A stretch of 64,000 nt of DNA from Hypoxylon rubiginosum (GCA_902806565.1 CADCXA010000025.1:434001-498000); one strand, 5' to 3'; positions 1 through 11,323 are shown, counted from the stretch's first letter. The notes: generated from the letters alone by a model not told the origin. A program made the numbers and translations.

Positions 1-1095
1 GAGTGCGCACTGACGTAGAACGAGCAGTAGGGTCCGTCGGCGGCCAGGGACGGCGTCGAGTACGTGCAAGAGTTGGAGCGCGTTGATGTTACAAAGCCGC
101 TGATTGTCTGGCTGGTGCTGCGGCTGCTTGCTGATGGTTTGGCGGTCGGCTCACTTCCACTGGTTTGGCTAGGTCGTGCAGTAGAGCCTAAGCCTGAGCT
201 AGTGCCAGTGCGTTCTGTCCTGGGCTCCTGTGAACTGAGTGAAGAGGAACCTGTGCTAGACGCAGAGGAGGACTTTGAGGCGCTTGAAGATCGAGGAGGA
301 AGCTCGTGGGCTTGAGGTGATCCATCATGCTTGCGGTCGCAGCCCCAGCTCCATGAGAGGTTCATGTCCCATGTCTCCGGACCAAGGTTTTGATAGTATG
401 TCCATTTGGTCTACATATTGTTCCACTCTACTGGGTCATTAGCGACAAGCTCAGTGCGGCGCCCAGAGAGGGTCTTCATCTTGGACGTGATATCATTGAT
501 GAGGTCGTTCGCATGATCTTTCACTGTCCGTCTATTGGGGTTAGGAGAGTCAACCACTAGATTATCTATGCATTGCTGAAGTTGTCGGGTGAAAACCCAG
601 TTATCCTGCTGGAAAGGAACAATATTAGAGTACATGGCCCCCAAGTCCTTGTCTAGTTGTTGCGTATTTGATAGCATTATTAGCCGGCCATGACAAGATC
701 TCGGAGTCGATATGGAGGAACCAACTTACAGTAGCGCGTGAAGACGGTTGTTAGTCCTGTCCGCCGCTTTCTTATTCTCCAAGTGCGTCATATAATCGTG
801 GGAATAACCGAGAATGAAATTTATTGGGATTTGCAACTTGATTTAAATGATTTGTATCTCAGCGTATGGTTTTAATCAATCATATAATTAGTTTGATTGA
901 CGATTGACTTGGTTTAGACTGCCTAATTAAAATCTAATTGGTAGAGCAACTGATTAATATGAGGTAGGTTGGAGCTTACGCTGCCCGTAGCGAATATCAC
1001 GATAATTTTTGGTGTTTTAGAAGGCCTTTGTAATAGGGGCTCTATTAATATGGGTCTTGATGGCCAGATATACTTGACCTGTTAGGAATCAACAT
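1..1095 (-). pseudogene. RIP-like decayed gene, runs off the left edge
   Basis: On the minus strand one frame can be followed from about 1095 down to 735. It reads as plausible protein (…NTKNYRDIRYGQ…, …ILGYSHDYMTHLENKK…) but is cut by five TAA and one TGA codons. After a GTAAGT donor near 729 the reading resumes at about 675-411 (…VPFQQDNWVFTRQLQQCIDN…). It meets a TAG at 408-410 and then continues in the same frame as TKWTYYQNLGPETWDMNLSW, a Ser/Thr-rich stretch (about 60% S/T/P) and a Cys-containing tail that leaves the window at base 1. Every TAA/TAG is one C-to-T change in a CpA dinucleotide away from CAA/CAG (Gln), which is the RIP pattern. The region 840-1260 is AT-rich. I do not recognise the family. 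A Ser/Thr linker suggests a cell-surface or secreted protein. Confidence 0.6.
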
Positions 1096-1478
1096 AATCA
1101 ATTGCAAATATTCAGAAAATTGGTTCAAGTCTGTATAACTTAAATAAAGGCAATTTAACTAATTAATTTGGATTGATCCATATGTTGATGTACCTAGGTA
1201 GGTTATGTAATTTACAAGTACCCTTTTTAACACTCTTATTAAGGTGACGTCACGTGTGTAACCAGAAATGATCGGTTTACAATTGAATTCTCCTCCGCTG
1301 TAAATTTACGCTAAACCGCCAAAGTGACAAAAGTGCCAAGTCTCTCACGACTTCTTTGTCGTCTTTCGCCTTCTACCTTTCTTTCCATACTGCCATCACA
1401 GTCCCCCGCTACGCAATTTCTTCGAAGCCTGTGATACCTACCGCGAGGATCCCTAAACACCACGAGACAACACTAGCA
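1096..1478. other. AT-rich intergenic stretch, promoter of the F-box-like gene
   Basis: No gene is seen. The left half is AT-rich like the decayed gene beside it and carries a CCTAGGTAGG motif at about 1193. The right half (about 1240-1478) is the likely promoter and leader of the gene starting at 1479. An in-frame extension upstream of 1479 exists but has no ATG. Confidence 0.4.
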
Positions 1479-3140
1479 ATGGAAAACAACGCCTGGAAAT
1501 ACCAGGACTACTTATGTTCTGTCTGTGGGCTTCCATTACGAAGCCCTCATTGCGGTACAGAGGAGTTTTTAGAGGACCGGTCACATCCAGGATTTGACAC
1601 CGAGGATGCGATCGCGAAGCTGACAAAGGGTGAGCTATGGTTGGACGACGCCATGTTGCTCTGCGACCCGGATGACGAAGTGGCACATATGATACCGTCC
1701 TTCTCTTACGAAAACCTCCGCGACTACGCCATGCAGCATCTTGATACCCATACATCGCTTCCACCTCCACTTGAACCCCCTGCAAAATCTAATATCGAAG
1801 AGTTCAAGGCAGAACACATGGGCGGTCCTTGCTTTTATCTCTACGACCTCGGTGGAATTAAGCGCGAAGTGAATGTCAACCATTGGGATTTCCCCACGTT
1901 CGATGGGCGCTCATACATACCAATACATTCTGCCTGTCTCGGCATGGCGAAAAAGGTCATTAGGCACTCTTCCCACAAGTATCTCGGCAGCATCCGCAGC
2001 TTATTCCTTGCCCTGCGCTGGAGACATGCTGTTTCGAATATGTTTGGCACAGCGCGTGCGGAAGCGAATTACATGCTTGCGCCGACTCGCTGGTACTTGT
2101 CCCGGGTATCTTTCTGGGAATATGGTGCATATGATGAAGATGGAACCAGCGATAGGGCTGAGTGGCCTGGACCGACACATGATCCAGAATTCAATCTCCT
2201 ATATGTGAGTTGGAACGCTTGCCTATAGGCGAGTAAATTAGCTTTACGTATATTAATGTTTTGTTAGACTTTCCTCAGTGACCCAATCGAGATTGAGGAT
2301 CTCACCGACACGATTCTCTCCAACTTAGAACCATGTCGGCGTGATGCAGTAAGAGATGATGCTACCCACCTCCAAAACAGCCTTGCTGCGCTTCCCGAAG
2401 ACATCTTTCAGGTCGTCCTCTCGCAGTTACGATCTTTCCGGGATTTACCTCGCAGAGCAACATATTCGATACCACAGCATTACTGGAAGAACGAGCTGAT
2501 ACTGGGGGGCAAGGGCCTCCTGCCTTGGCTTTGGGATATCGACCCCGACAAAGTAAATTGTAAGGCAGACGAGCCTTGCCCGGGAGGAGAAGACTTTGAA
2601 TGGAATTGGGAGCTCCTCGTCCGTCAACTAAGTCGGAATGTTGATGGTGGCATTGGACTCGATATCCCAGGGCATGATGTTGCGGACGCCATTTCTACAG
2701 TATTCACGCACAATGTGGGTACGTGTACCTATACCGGTTATCACAATGATCTAAGATACGTCCCTAGAGGACTGCACAATCGTCGGCGCATCTGGCAACT
2801 ACTGGAGGAGATGTTTGTCGGCGACCAACTTCCATTGGAGGGAAAGCCCGATCGAGATAGGAAGCACGTGCCGCCACGGCAGAAATGTGTCCAGCTACCA
2901 TGGACTAAAGAGGGCGACCTTAGAGATTCGGCAATATGGCTCCCAACGATCAAAAGGAATGGAGCCTTCATCCGTCTAATCGGTGGCCAGGTGTACAGTA
3001 CAACTAGCAAAAGTCCATTGCAGTACTGGCAGACACCAGAGTTCAGGAGGGAGAACGGCGAAGAAGCCGACGAACCGGTTAAGCCTGCGTCTGCTACTGA
3101 GGTCTTGGAAGTAATTCGAAAGCTAGGATATCCTGTATAG
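1479..3140 (+). CDS. F-box-like hypothetical protein, 2 exons
   Basis: Exons 1479-2204 and 2268-3140 give 532 aa. The intron (2205-2267, GTGAGT…TTAG) falls between codons. The start is the first ATG in frame (MENNAWKYQDYLC). Near the N-terminus is a small Cys cluster (CSVCGLPLRSPHCG). The middle holds the pattern seen in many fungal F-box-type proteins: 'IPIHSACLGMAKKVI' and 'LAPTRWYLS', then at about residues 281-320 an F-box-like segment beginning LAALPEDIFQVVLSQLRSFR. The C-terminal half is rich in Trp and charged residues. Proteins of this layout are usually taken as substrate adaptors of SCF ubiquitin ligases, but the F-box is internal and weak here, so that role is inference. No signal peptide or membrane span is seen. 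Confidence 0.75.
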
Positions 3141-4462
3141 GAGAGAAGGAAAATATAGATTCTAAGCTGGGGCTGTAGACCTCCTGGAATAAAAAGGAAG
3201 ATATTTTCTAGCACAGACTTGCTATCATCATACTCATGAGATTACCTTTTTATTGGATTCGAATCGTGGTTTCTTGTAGCTCGAGACCGAAAAGACGACT
3301 GGGAGAATTTTCATAGACGAGTGCAATAAAGAGGATACGAACAGGGTAACTTGTTTCTCGTCCGTCCGTCATGAAAGCTTTCGATGAGGCCAGGGAGGTG
3401 GCGATATAGGAATGCCGAATATCATTGTAGTCATCATCGTTTGCTGAACAGTACTTAGGTAGGAGTATATAGGGGTCGGGTTGAAGGACGTCGATATTAG
3501 GGACGACACAATGCATACATGTAGGCGGTGAAACGAAGTCAGCTGGCTCTATTTTCTCTGTTGCAACCCAAAATTTAGCAATCTAAGTAAAGTCAAGATG
3601 AGAAATTGTGGTTATCGATGCTTTACCTATATATCCGAAAGGGTCTTTCATTGCTAGTTGGTAATTATGCCTAGTAGGGCACGACTTGCTCAGGTGCACC
3701 GAGGTATTCTATCAGCATCCAAAGCTAAAGAGAACATTCCAAAGGAATTATTTGCATCGGCATTTGGGGATTAGCCACGAATATAGCCCCTGAAGGAGAT
3801 ACGTGCCAGCTGTCTCATCGGTTGGCGTTATGCGTTGTCCTTTGATGGCCTTGAATATCAGGCAGGAGCCTATGAAACTTCGCAAATAATTATAAATGTC
3901 AAACAGTTCACCATAAGCAAGTTTATTACCTACCTAGGTAGGTAGGTATCAAATTTGCAATTATACCATTGTACAAACAGGGTGTTGGAGGAAGGTGCAC
4001 CGGGCCAACGTTATTTGAGCCTCATGATAGATCGAAGAGGCTGCCCGGGGCATACCATGGAGCAGGGAACCTGGGTTACTTTACTGAGGTTCCCTTATCC
4101 TTACTGGTTATTTTTTTAATAACAAGCCTTAAAACAGGTACCTGGTAGTGGTGTACAATAAATCGTAGATTTGGACGACCAACGCGTTGCAACCTCACCA
4201 TAACAGCTACTTGCCCCTAATAAAATATATTTAGGTACCTTATCAGCGCCACCAGATTCGTACTCATCCTTGTTTTATCCCTAAACACTTCCCATCTGAT
4301 CTTTTCTTAAGCATCCTCCTTCCACCGTTGACCAACCACAGTATATTAGTTTGTCAACGGAGGCCTGACCTCGCACTGCGTCCTCTTTTTAGCTTTCATC
4401 TGGAAACAGTGAAAAGGATAGCTATCGACGCTCTATTAGTTGGCCTTACTGACCTATTCACG
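3141..4462. other. Intergenic region
   Basis: No convincing gene. It holds the motif CCTACCTAGGTAGGTAGG at about 3930 and a pyrimidine-rich stretch (about 4240-4330) that looks like the promoter and leader of the gene at 4463. An 88-codon minus frame at 3250-3516 has no recognisable content. Confidence 0.4.
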
Positions 4463-5452
4463 ATGTCGATTCCTAATCATCGTCGGCCGCTCCCAGACCT
4501 GAGCCTTCCTCCAAAGCCGCCAACTCCGAACGATCAAGGCAGTATTTCCCTTCCCTCCACGCCGCCTAATTCATACCTACCTCATAGGTCTTCCGTACCT
4601 GCTACATATCAAGCAACCACGCCAGACAGGCCGGTCTTTTCACCCATACCCCCTTGGCGCTTGCGAAAGACTCAGCGAGCCAACTACAACACGCAATTCT
4701 GGACACCTGTGCCTTATGCAACACAGTCACCTAGCTACCCATACCAACCTAGCTACAACCAACCGTATTCAAGCCCTTTGGTACCCGCCAGTCCATCACC
4801 AGCTCCGCGCCACCCAGGGACTTCTGAGAGCCCGGAGCACAAACGACAACATCCGGGGAGAAAAGATCGACGGAAGAAAGCCCAACGACGTCGACAAGCT
4901 AACCGACTCGAGGCCTCCTCTCCGCTCTTACCCGTCCGAGAAGCCGTGGAGCAACACCCCCTTAGCAAATACTCGCCCAATGAGACTTCTCTAGAGAAGT
5001 ACACCTCAGAGGAACCCACCTCGGCGATGATCACCGAAGAGAGTCAGGCCGCCAAGATGCCTTCCGATCCCCTCCGGGACTACCTCAACCTGTGTCAGCG
5101 CACCCAAAAGAAAGAGTTCAGCCCCAACGAGCAAGCCATGCTCTGCAGATACATCGACGCCACCAAGGAGGTCCAGCGGGATATGGTCTACTACCTCGTG
5201 ACCGGCGTCCCCTGGCGTAACCTCGGCCACTCGCTCACGTACAAGCTCATCTTCTGGATCTACACCCGGGATAAAAACTACGCCATCGTGGCCAAGATGC
5301 TCCGCGCGCGTCTCGGCGACTTCGACCCCCTTGACCACGACTTGATGTGCCTCGACGAGATAGATGAGCTGATAGATTGCCAACTTGTCATAGACGCGTG
5401 CCGGGCTGGACAGGACTTGAGTTCCTGCTTGGCCCAGCTTCTCCAGCATTAG
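4463..5452 (+). CDS. Pro-rich, basic hypothetical protein
   Basis: A single exon of 329 aa. The first ATG is at 4463 (MSIPNHRRPLPDLSLPPK); the frame is open upstream but without an ATG. Residues 1-150 are disordered and rich in Pro, Ser and Tyr, with repeated Pro-Ser and YQPSYNQPY patches. A strongly basic patch follows (KRQHPGRKDRRKKAQRRRQ) that could act as a nuclear localisation signal or nucleic-acid contact. The last about 130 residues (from DYLNLCQRTQKKEFSPNEQ) look folded and helical and contain LVTGVPWRNLGHSLTYKLIFWIYTRDKNYAIV. Base composition shifts from AT-rich to GC-rich within the gene, as is usual at a disordered-to-folded boundary. The family is not recognised. It is probably expressed, judging by codon use in the 3' half. 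Confidence 0.7.
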   Translation: MSIPNHRRPLPDLSLPPKPPTPNDQGSISLPSTPPNSYLPHRSSVPATYQATTPDRPVFSPIPPWRLRKTQRANYNTQFWTPVPYATQSPSYPYQPSYNQPYSSPLVPASPSPAPRHPGTSESPEHKRQHPGRKDRRKKAQRRRQANRLEASSPLLPVREAVEQHPLSKYSPNETSLEKYTSEEPTSAMITEESQAAKMPSDPLRDYLNLCQRTQKKEFSPNEQAMLCRYIDATKEVQRDMVYYLVTGVPWRNLGHSLTYKLIFWIYTRDKNYAIVAKMLRARLGDFDPLDHDLMCLDEIDELIDCQLVIDACRAGQDLSSCLAQLLQH

Positions 5453-6276
5453 AAAAGCCCCAACAGGGATTATGAAGAGCCGCTTTCTGTTCGCTGAGTA
5501 CTACGACTACGCGCCTGCTAAGACGTATACTTATAGCCATGTCCCTACTTCGACATGAATGGCTTCTAAGATATGCGAATCGGTTTCTATACGATGTTCA
5601 CAGCTCAGAAGGACCGGCTCGAAGAACGTTTGCAAGGGCTTAGGTAATAGGGGATGGGGGGATGGGGGAATAGGGGCTAACTCACTATAAGACGTGAGAC
5701 ATCGATGGATGAGATTAATGATTTCGGGAATGCTATATCTCGCAATGGAATTGACTGCTAGGGAGGATGATACTGGTATTTTAGAGATACCCAAAGTTGT
5801 TCTTGAGATTTTGAGGCTGGGCTTGGCTGCCCTGGAGGCTTCATGAATCTCTTAAGCATAGGTTGCGACTGGATTTGCACGTAAATGGAACTTAGAGGTA
5901 GATTTCACACTCCTCGCATACACACAAAGTCTGAAAAGTACTTAGGGAAATACAGGCTGCTAATTACTATAAAAACCCGATGAATTCGCTAATATTCGGA
6001 TGTACAATCTCCTACTCCCCTCCCCTTTCACTATATGTATGTCCGAAGGCAGAAGATTGGCCTTCCATGAACTTCTAGTGGTTAAAGTATCATACAAATA
6101 AGACTCACAAGTAGAGTAGCTTTTATAACTATTATTAAACAGAATTCTTTCAACGCAAAGTAAATGCTTTCACTTTCACGACTATTAACTAATCTTGAAT
6201 AAAAGAACACCATTAAAACACAGAAATACCCCTGAAGTTCCGGAATCTTCTTCTCCCCAGTCCGTTCCCCGTGTCT
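5453..6276. other. Intergenic region with a G-run
   Basis: No convincing gene. It contains a four-tract G run (5650-5676, listed separately) and AT-rich DNA from 5930 to 6200. A minus frame of about 105 codons (5531-5850) has no start codon in a good place and matches no family I know. Confidence 0.4.
5650..5676 (+). other. Putative G-quadruplex motif
   Basis: Four runs of 4, 6, 5 and 4 guanines are separated by AT, AT and AATA. This fits the G-quadruplex pattern with very short loops. It lies about 200 bp downstream of the Pro-rich protein gene. Confidence 0.45.
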
Positions 6277-7639
6277 CTAATCTTGTACAGCTAATCTATC
6301 TTCCATCCCTTTCCAGTATCCTAATATTGGTTTCTCAAACAGCGCCGATCGAGCTTTCCATGATTCTTGCTGCTCCCGTAATGTCGGGGCTAGCGCAGCT
6401 ACACTCTCTTCCGTTTCAATGGTAGTGTCGATCCAATCGGTGTTTAATAACCCATTCCTTACCAGTCTCTCTTCGTCCCAAAAGACATACCCGCAAGCTC
6501 TCTCGAACACGTACTCCGCTTCATTCGAAAATTCTGTCCGTGACTCATCTGGGTGTGACCATTTCCAGGCCCTTTCGGGACCTAGATCTGGGTCGCTATC
6601 AAATGGCATGCTTGGCTGCTGGGGTCTTCTGTTAGCTGTCGCTAGATAATCCGATTTCAAAACCATATGGTTGTAGCACGCGAAGGCATCGTGCAAGAAT
6701 TCGGTAGTAGCATTGGGTATTTTGCAGCCAAGGAGCTGATGGCGCTGCGAATAGGTTTCGGCACGGCTGAGGCTGTAAATACTCCGTAGTCCCCGGGACA
6801 AAATGGATTCTGTATACGGATCGTCGAATTCATCAACGCATGATGTGCGGAATGCTCCCCAATAAATGTCGTGGAGAGCTATGTCGTTGAAGGCTAGATC
6901 CCAAGTCAGTAGATTACACCAGAGATGGTAAAAGGCACGTTGACTTTGATGCATATAGTGACGTACCGGGAGCGACTTCTCGCCATAACGACTCATGGAG
7001 GGACGCGAGCTGTTCTCTCTCCCAGGGCGAGAATGACGACAGGAAGGACATCTGTGCGGCTCTGGGCTTGTCGCAGTCTTCGAGGACATTAGTAGGCGGA
7101 AACAATCTACAGTAAGTCTCGAATCGATACAAGGCCCGTTTTATGCGAGTAAGCTCTTGCATATAAGGCGGATTCTCATGCTGACACTTGGAATGCTTCT
7201 GCAGCCATGAAAGATAGAACGACGTAAATTCGGACGCAAAACTTTCAACGATCGAGTGAAGTCGAACTGCAGCGATCCCATCTGAAAGACTCCACCGGCA
7301 CTCCAGCAGTGCTCTCATATCCTCTTCAAATAGCTCAGACCAGTCAACCTGGAAGCTTGGATTCAGCAAGTACCGGTTGCGGAATAATGCTGCCTCGGAC
7401 GTCTGGATGGCCTGTGGTAGAACCTCGGCATCGATTTCATGGAGGACGGTATCACGTATCAGGGAGCCAGGAAAGGTATGGAAGGCTTTGTAGAAGGCAC
7501 TATTCGCCGCTCTTGCTGATAGGAGGCCATCGAGACCACAATATGACAGTGTAATCTTGAGCACCTCCTTAGGGAGCGCTATGACAGTCACCTTTTCTCG
7601 GGGATGCAGCGGCAGCAAATCGGATACGGGCTCGGGCAT
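6277..7639 (-). CDS. F-box domain protein, 2 exons
   Basis: Exons 6967-7639 and 6277-6893 (minus) give 429 aa. The intron (6894-6966, GTACGT…CTGAC…CTAG) splits a codon after its first base. I chose the start MPEPVSDLLPL; the upstream GTG is not needed. Residues about 15-60 form an F-box (LPLHPREKVTVIALPKEVLKITLSYCGLDGLLSARAAN, here abridged as LPKEVLKITLSYCGLDGLLS), in which the LP…I…L pattern is clear. The rest is helical and aromatic-rich and lies around a second region, YVFERACGYVFWDEERL, typical of fungal F-box proteins of unknown substrate. By family it would recruit targets to an SCF ubiquitin ligase; the substrate cannot be told. The next gene upstream (7921-8598) has the same orientation and a different fungal domain. 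Confidence 0.8.
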
Positions 7640-7920
7640 GGTGAAATGTCCTATTGATAATGGAATCACCACTTGAAAGGGTGAATGTTGTATTGTTCGG
7701 GGTTCTGCGGTGGATGGTTTGGTAGGACTGACGATGAGGGAGTTAAGCCAGCAAACGGAGTCGCTTGAAATATGCGTGTAGGAATAAAACCAGAGCTAGC
7801 CAATGGGTGGGCAGCTTATATACATGCAGGTTGCACTAATATTTGCGATTTTTATGACTCAGTAAGACAATGAATCATCCTATCAAACCATGGTGGTGTT
7901 ACAAAAACGGTGCACGGAAT

Positions 7921-8598
7921 TTAGCTGAGACGAGCACCACTAGGGTAGTCATATCCGATCTCGGCCCATGCTTTTGCAACAGCCTCTTCACTTTGTCTAT
8001 GCATCTCCTCCAGCCTTTCGTCGAGCATCTGTTCCATCTCGAAGCTTCTCATCACCCGGCTCTCATCCGGATCGAAGAACCAGAGGCTTTCCAGGGCGCA
8101 AGGCCAGGGGTGCTCGTGGGAAGCGCCATGCCACGCCTCCATCCAGTCTTCGCAAACTACGTGGATTTCCTCCGTGTTTACCCAGGCCCGGAGCTCTCTC
8201 GCTTCGAAGTGGTAGAAGGACTCGTCCGAGTTTTCGCGCTCGAACCTGAGCCGCTTAATGGATAACGCGACGGGCGCGAAAGCTCGGAACGAGGTTTTCC
8301 CGATAGAGACCATATCAATGTCCAAGTTGAGCCAGACGTAGCGCGACTCCGCGCCCGCGGCGGCGTTGGCCTTGGTGGCGGTGACCTCGGAGAAGGCCTG
8401 CTTGTACAGACCCAAGTTACGAGCTTCCCGGCAAGTCTGGAGTATTGCCGGCACCGGTGTGAGCGAGACTAGTTTCTGAACCGTTCCCGGGTTGTGAGGC
8501 ACGACGCGGACCTCTACGACACGAGGTTCGACTGTCAAGGCCCAGATGTGCACGCGAAGCTCGGTTGGGAGGCGCGGAAATGGATGAAAGATGGACAT
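7921..8598 (-). CDS. 2EXR domain protein
   Basis: A single exon of 225 aa. The N-terminus FHPFPRLPTELRVHIWALTVEPRVVEV is the hallmark of the fungal 2EXR family: an F-box-like LPxELRxxIW followed by (E/P)R(V/I)(V/I)E. The conserved ILQTCREARNLGL follows at about residue 55 and the YVWLNLDIDMV strand at about residue 90. The C-terminal third carries an acidic, Glu-rich helix (SFEMEQMLDERLEEMHRQSEEAV). Family function is unknown; members are numerous and variable in Pezizomycotina. The gene is intact and GC-rich. Confidence 0.88.
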   Translation of the reverse strand: MSIFHPFPRLPTELRVHIWALTVEPRVVEVRVVPHNPGTVQKLVSLTPVPAILQTCREARNLGLYKQAFSEVTATKANAAAGAESRYVWLNLDIDMVSIGKTSFRAFAPVALSIKRLRFERENSDESFYHFEARELRAWVNTEEIHVVCEDWMEAWHGASHEHPWPCALESLWFFDPDESRVMRSFEMEQMLDERLEEMHRQSEEAVAKAWAEIGYDYPSGARLS

Positions 8599-8912
8599 TG
8601 TTATTGAAGCGGAAGGAGGAAAGATGCCAACGGTTATTAATAAGCAGTCGAATATCGCCGCTGTGGCACGTGCTACCCCACTATGTACCTAAGTACCGCT
8701 ATGCAGGTACCGCAAAGTATCGTCACAGGGGGAACATGCTGACTCAGCTTTGACTCAGTCTAGACTACAAACACATGCATCACTGTTAGGCATACGTAAT
8801 GTGATATTCCCATTATTCGTCCTAATCTTATATTATAACATTTATCTCTTATATTGCATTAATGAAAACTTATTCTTGAGGCTCAGTGTTCCTGTCGTAG
8901 GTTATAATAAAC
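8599..8912. other. Intergenic region
   Basis: This is the promoter side of the 2EXR gene and the 3' side of the truncated membrane-protein gene. I see nothing else beyond the common TACCTAAGTACC-type motif near 8685. Confidence 0.4.
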
Positions 8913-9435
8913 TCATCTACCCTCCCGGTCCCTCCGAATGCCATCATTACTGATTATCTCCAAGCCTATATCATTATCTTCCCTGGCGCATACCACTGTC
9001 AAGTTGGGATTAACAACTTCACGGTTCCCTACGGAGCCATTCCAAGCCACTTGCTGCCCTTGAGAATCAATCTCATGGTATGTTGCATAACTCAAATTCT
9101 CTCGTGATGTATCCTGTTCCCTCTTTTGACCTCTATTCCCAAGCATTTTAGAGAAGGCTGAGAAAAAGGGATGTCGCCTTAGTTCAGCGACATGACGCAA
9201 TTTCGGGATGCGACCCATGATGATGGCTAAGCATTGCTCGACGCATATGTAGACCGTGCTTACATCTGGATTTCTCAACAGTGCCGTGCCGGACTGAGCC
9301 ATGGATCTCGAAGACGTGACCAGTTTCGATACCGAGGCAATCATGGTTAATAATAACTTCGCGCGGGGTCTCATGTTGAATTTCCAGACGATCATAACTG
9401 GAAATAAGACGTGTGTCAAATCTGAAGTGGTGAAT
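8913..9435 (-). pseudogene. 5'-truncated rhodopsin/Pth11-like integral membrane protein
   Basis: The frame preserves only the C-terminal half, about 170 aa, of a fungal integral membrane protein of the rhodopsin-domain type (family DUF/PF20684, Pth11-related). A transmembrane segment begins DLTHVLFPVMIVWKFNM, right after a CTTCAG acceptor at about 9436. Then come KLLLTMIASVSKLVTSSRSM, the DVSTVYICVEQCLAIIMGRIPKLR segment that corresponds to the last helix region, and a polar cytoplasmic tail. The first 4-5 helices that should precede this are absent. Only about 80 bp separate it from a second truncated gene on the other strand. It is either a dead fragment or a remnant left by a deletion. Confidence is good for the family and moderate for pseudogene status. 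Confidence 0.6.
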
Positions 9436-9479
9436 TGAACTGTTGTTGTGACAATTAGTTACATGTCTAACACGTAAGG

Positions 9480-10832
9480 GTTGAAGGCTTCAGGGAACAT
9501 GGCAATTACAACTTCATGGCGATAATCGAGCGCAATGGTCGTCTTGGGGGCCACTGCGAAACATGGACGGATCCTAGCTCTGGGGTGCCTGTCGACTACG
9601 GGGTCGTTATACATCAACCGCTTCAGGCGGTCTATGACTTTTTCAAAAAATTCCACATTCCGTTACTGAATATGTCTTCCGTCTCGTGGAACGTGCCTAG
9701 GGATCCCGCGAATGCATCGCTACCGGCTGTATGTTACAGTTCCATCCGGAAAGACGTAGACTTCCGTGATGGGTCTAACGTAGACCGAGGCGTCAATCTG
9801 GAAGTTGACGATGCCTTTTCGCGTCTAGGCAGCATACTCTCCAACTACCCATACCTCCTTCAGGGATACGATCTACCTGACCCAATCCCCGAGGATCTCA
9901 TCATACCGTTTGGGGCTTTCCTCGAAAAGCATAACTTAACAGCAGTCATTCCTACATATTACCAATTTTCACAGGGAATGGGCAATCTGTTGGATATCCC
10001 GACCATTTACGCAGTCAAGTACTTCAACTTAGGTGACCTCCAAGCCTTAACCCAGGGGTACCTTACCGTAGCCGATGGCGATACGTCAAAACTTTACAGG
10101 AAAGCCGGAGACTACGTGGGACGACCCAACATCTTTACTCAGTCAACTATCGTTTCCACCAGGAGACAAAACACTACGTCAGGAAATCTCGAGCTTCTAA
10201 TCTCTACTAAGGGAGAGGGACTCCGACTACTCTCTTGCAAGCAAGCCCTCTTAACCATTCCTCCGACCCTCATGAATCTAGGAGGATGGGATTTGTCCGC
10301 AGAAGAGTACGCAGTGTTCTCGCAGTACGTCAATGCCAACGGGTACTGGACGGGACTAGTCACGGATGTGGGACTTAGTTCGACAACAACATACTGGAAT
10401 GCCGCGGCCACCACACCTTTCCAGATCCCAGTGCTTCCGGGCATGTACGTTCTGACACCCGTCGGAGTGGTCGACAACGTGTGGGAGGTCAAATTCGGAT
10501 CCAACACCGTAGACCTGAGTGACGACCTAGTCCAAGACTACATACAGGCCCAAATCCGCACCTTGAGGTACGCTAACAACGCCACTAGCAGCGCGAAGGA
10601 GCCGAGGTTTCTGGCCTTTTCGTCGCACACGCCATTCCAACTCCAAGTTACCCCTGAGGCTATTCGGGACGGCTTCTTCCGGAATCTTACCTCGCTGCAA
10701 GGGGGCTTTGGCGGCAGGATGTTTTACAGCGGCGCAGCGTTCCGTACACCATATAGCGCGCTGCTTTGGCGATTCAACCAGGAGGTTGTCTTGCCCCTGA
10801 TGATGCAGCAGACGGAGCGGCGCTGGATGTAA
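9480..10832 (+). pseudogene. FAD/NAD(P)-binding oxidoreductase (amine-oxidase-like) lacking its FAD-binding N-terminus
   Basis: The intact frame runs from ATG 9516 to 10832 (438 aa). Homology-like sequence begins a little earlier: in frame, GFREHGNYNFMAIIERN precedes RLGGHCETWTDPSSGVPVDYG. That second part is the conserved region just after the Rossmann GxGxxG in the fungal amine-oxidase-like group that includes beta-cyclopiazonate dehydrogenase relatives. The dinucleotide-binding GAGPSG motif should lie about 25 residues upstream and is absent; the frame meets TAA near 9473. The C-terminus is complete (GGFGGRMFYSGAAFRTPYSALLW). Without the Rossmann motif the protein should not hold FAD in the usual way. 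It could be a recent pseudogene, since the remaining 1.3 kb has no stops. Alternatively it reads from ATG 9516 as a truncated protein. Confidence 0.6.
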
Positions 10833-11323
10833 CATGATAATTGTACCACCCTTCTTGTCGATTCAATATGGCTTATAGATTATGGGATCCTAGTTTGGGG
10901 TTCAGTTCTTAAAAGGCTACAATTTTACAAAGAGTTAATATTTTATTTCGCCTGCTTTGACTTGGGGAACTTTTTCACTTTGTTAATTTCATTTTGGTGT
11001 TCTGCCTGAATTATTCTGAGTAAGGGTTGAGCCTCCCTTGAGTAATGGACGGTAGGGGGTCGGCGGCAATTTTCGGGTGATGCAATAACTGAACTAACAC
11101 TGACATGAGTTGCAATATGAGCTGAACTTGGCACCAATAGAAAAAAGAAGGAGGATATAGGCGAAGCAAGTAAGTGAAAATACCTATAGCCGTGATCTCT
11201 GTTCGCGACTTCAGTAACTGCTGGATTGCCGCTCCTCTTCCCATCGTATATCATCCATTGTCCACCCTTCCTACCTTCTTCTTCGCCAGCTTACCTAGTA
11301 ATTCGATTTGCATCAGCGCTGTT
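10833..11323. other. Intergenic region
   Basis: This is the 3' side of the oxidoreductase remnant and the former promoter of the LysM-WSC gene. I see no gene, repeat or clear promoter element. Confidence 0.4.

Noticed and set aside
3250..3516. 88-codon minus frame
   Set aside because: No domain, no promoter context and AT-rich surroundings; it is likely a chance frame.
5531..5850. Minus frame of about 105 codons with protein-like composition
   Set aside because: No ATG in a suitable place, no recognisable family and no splice partner.
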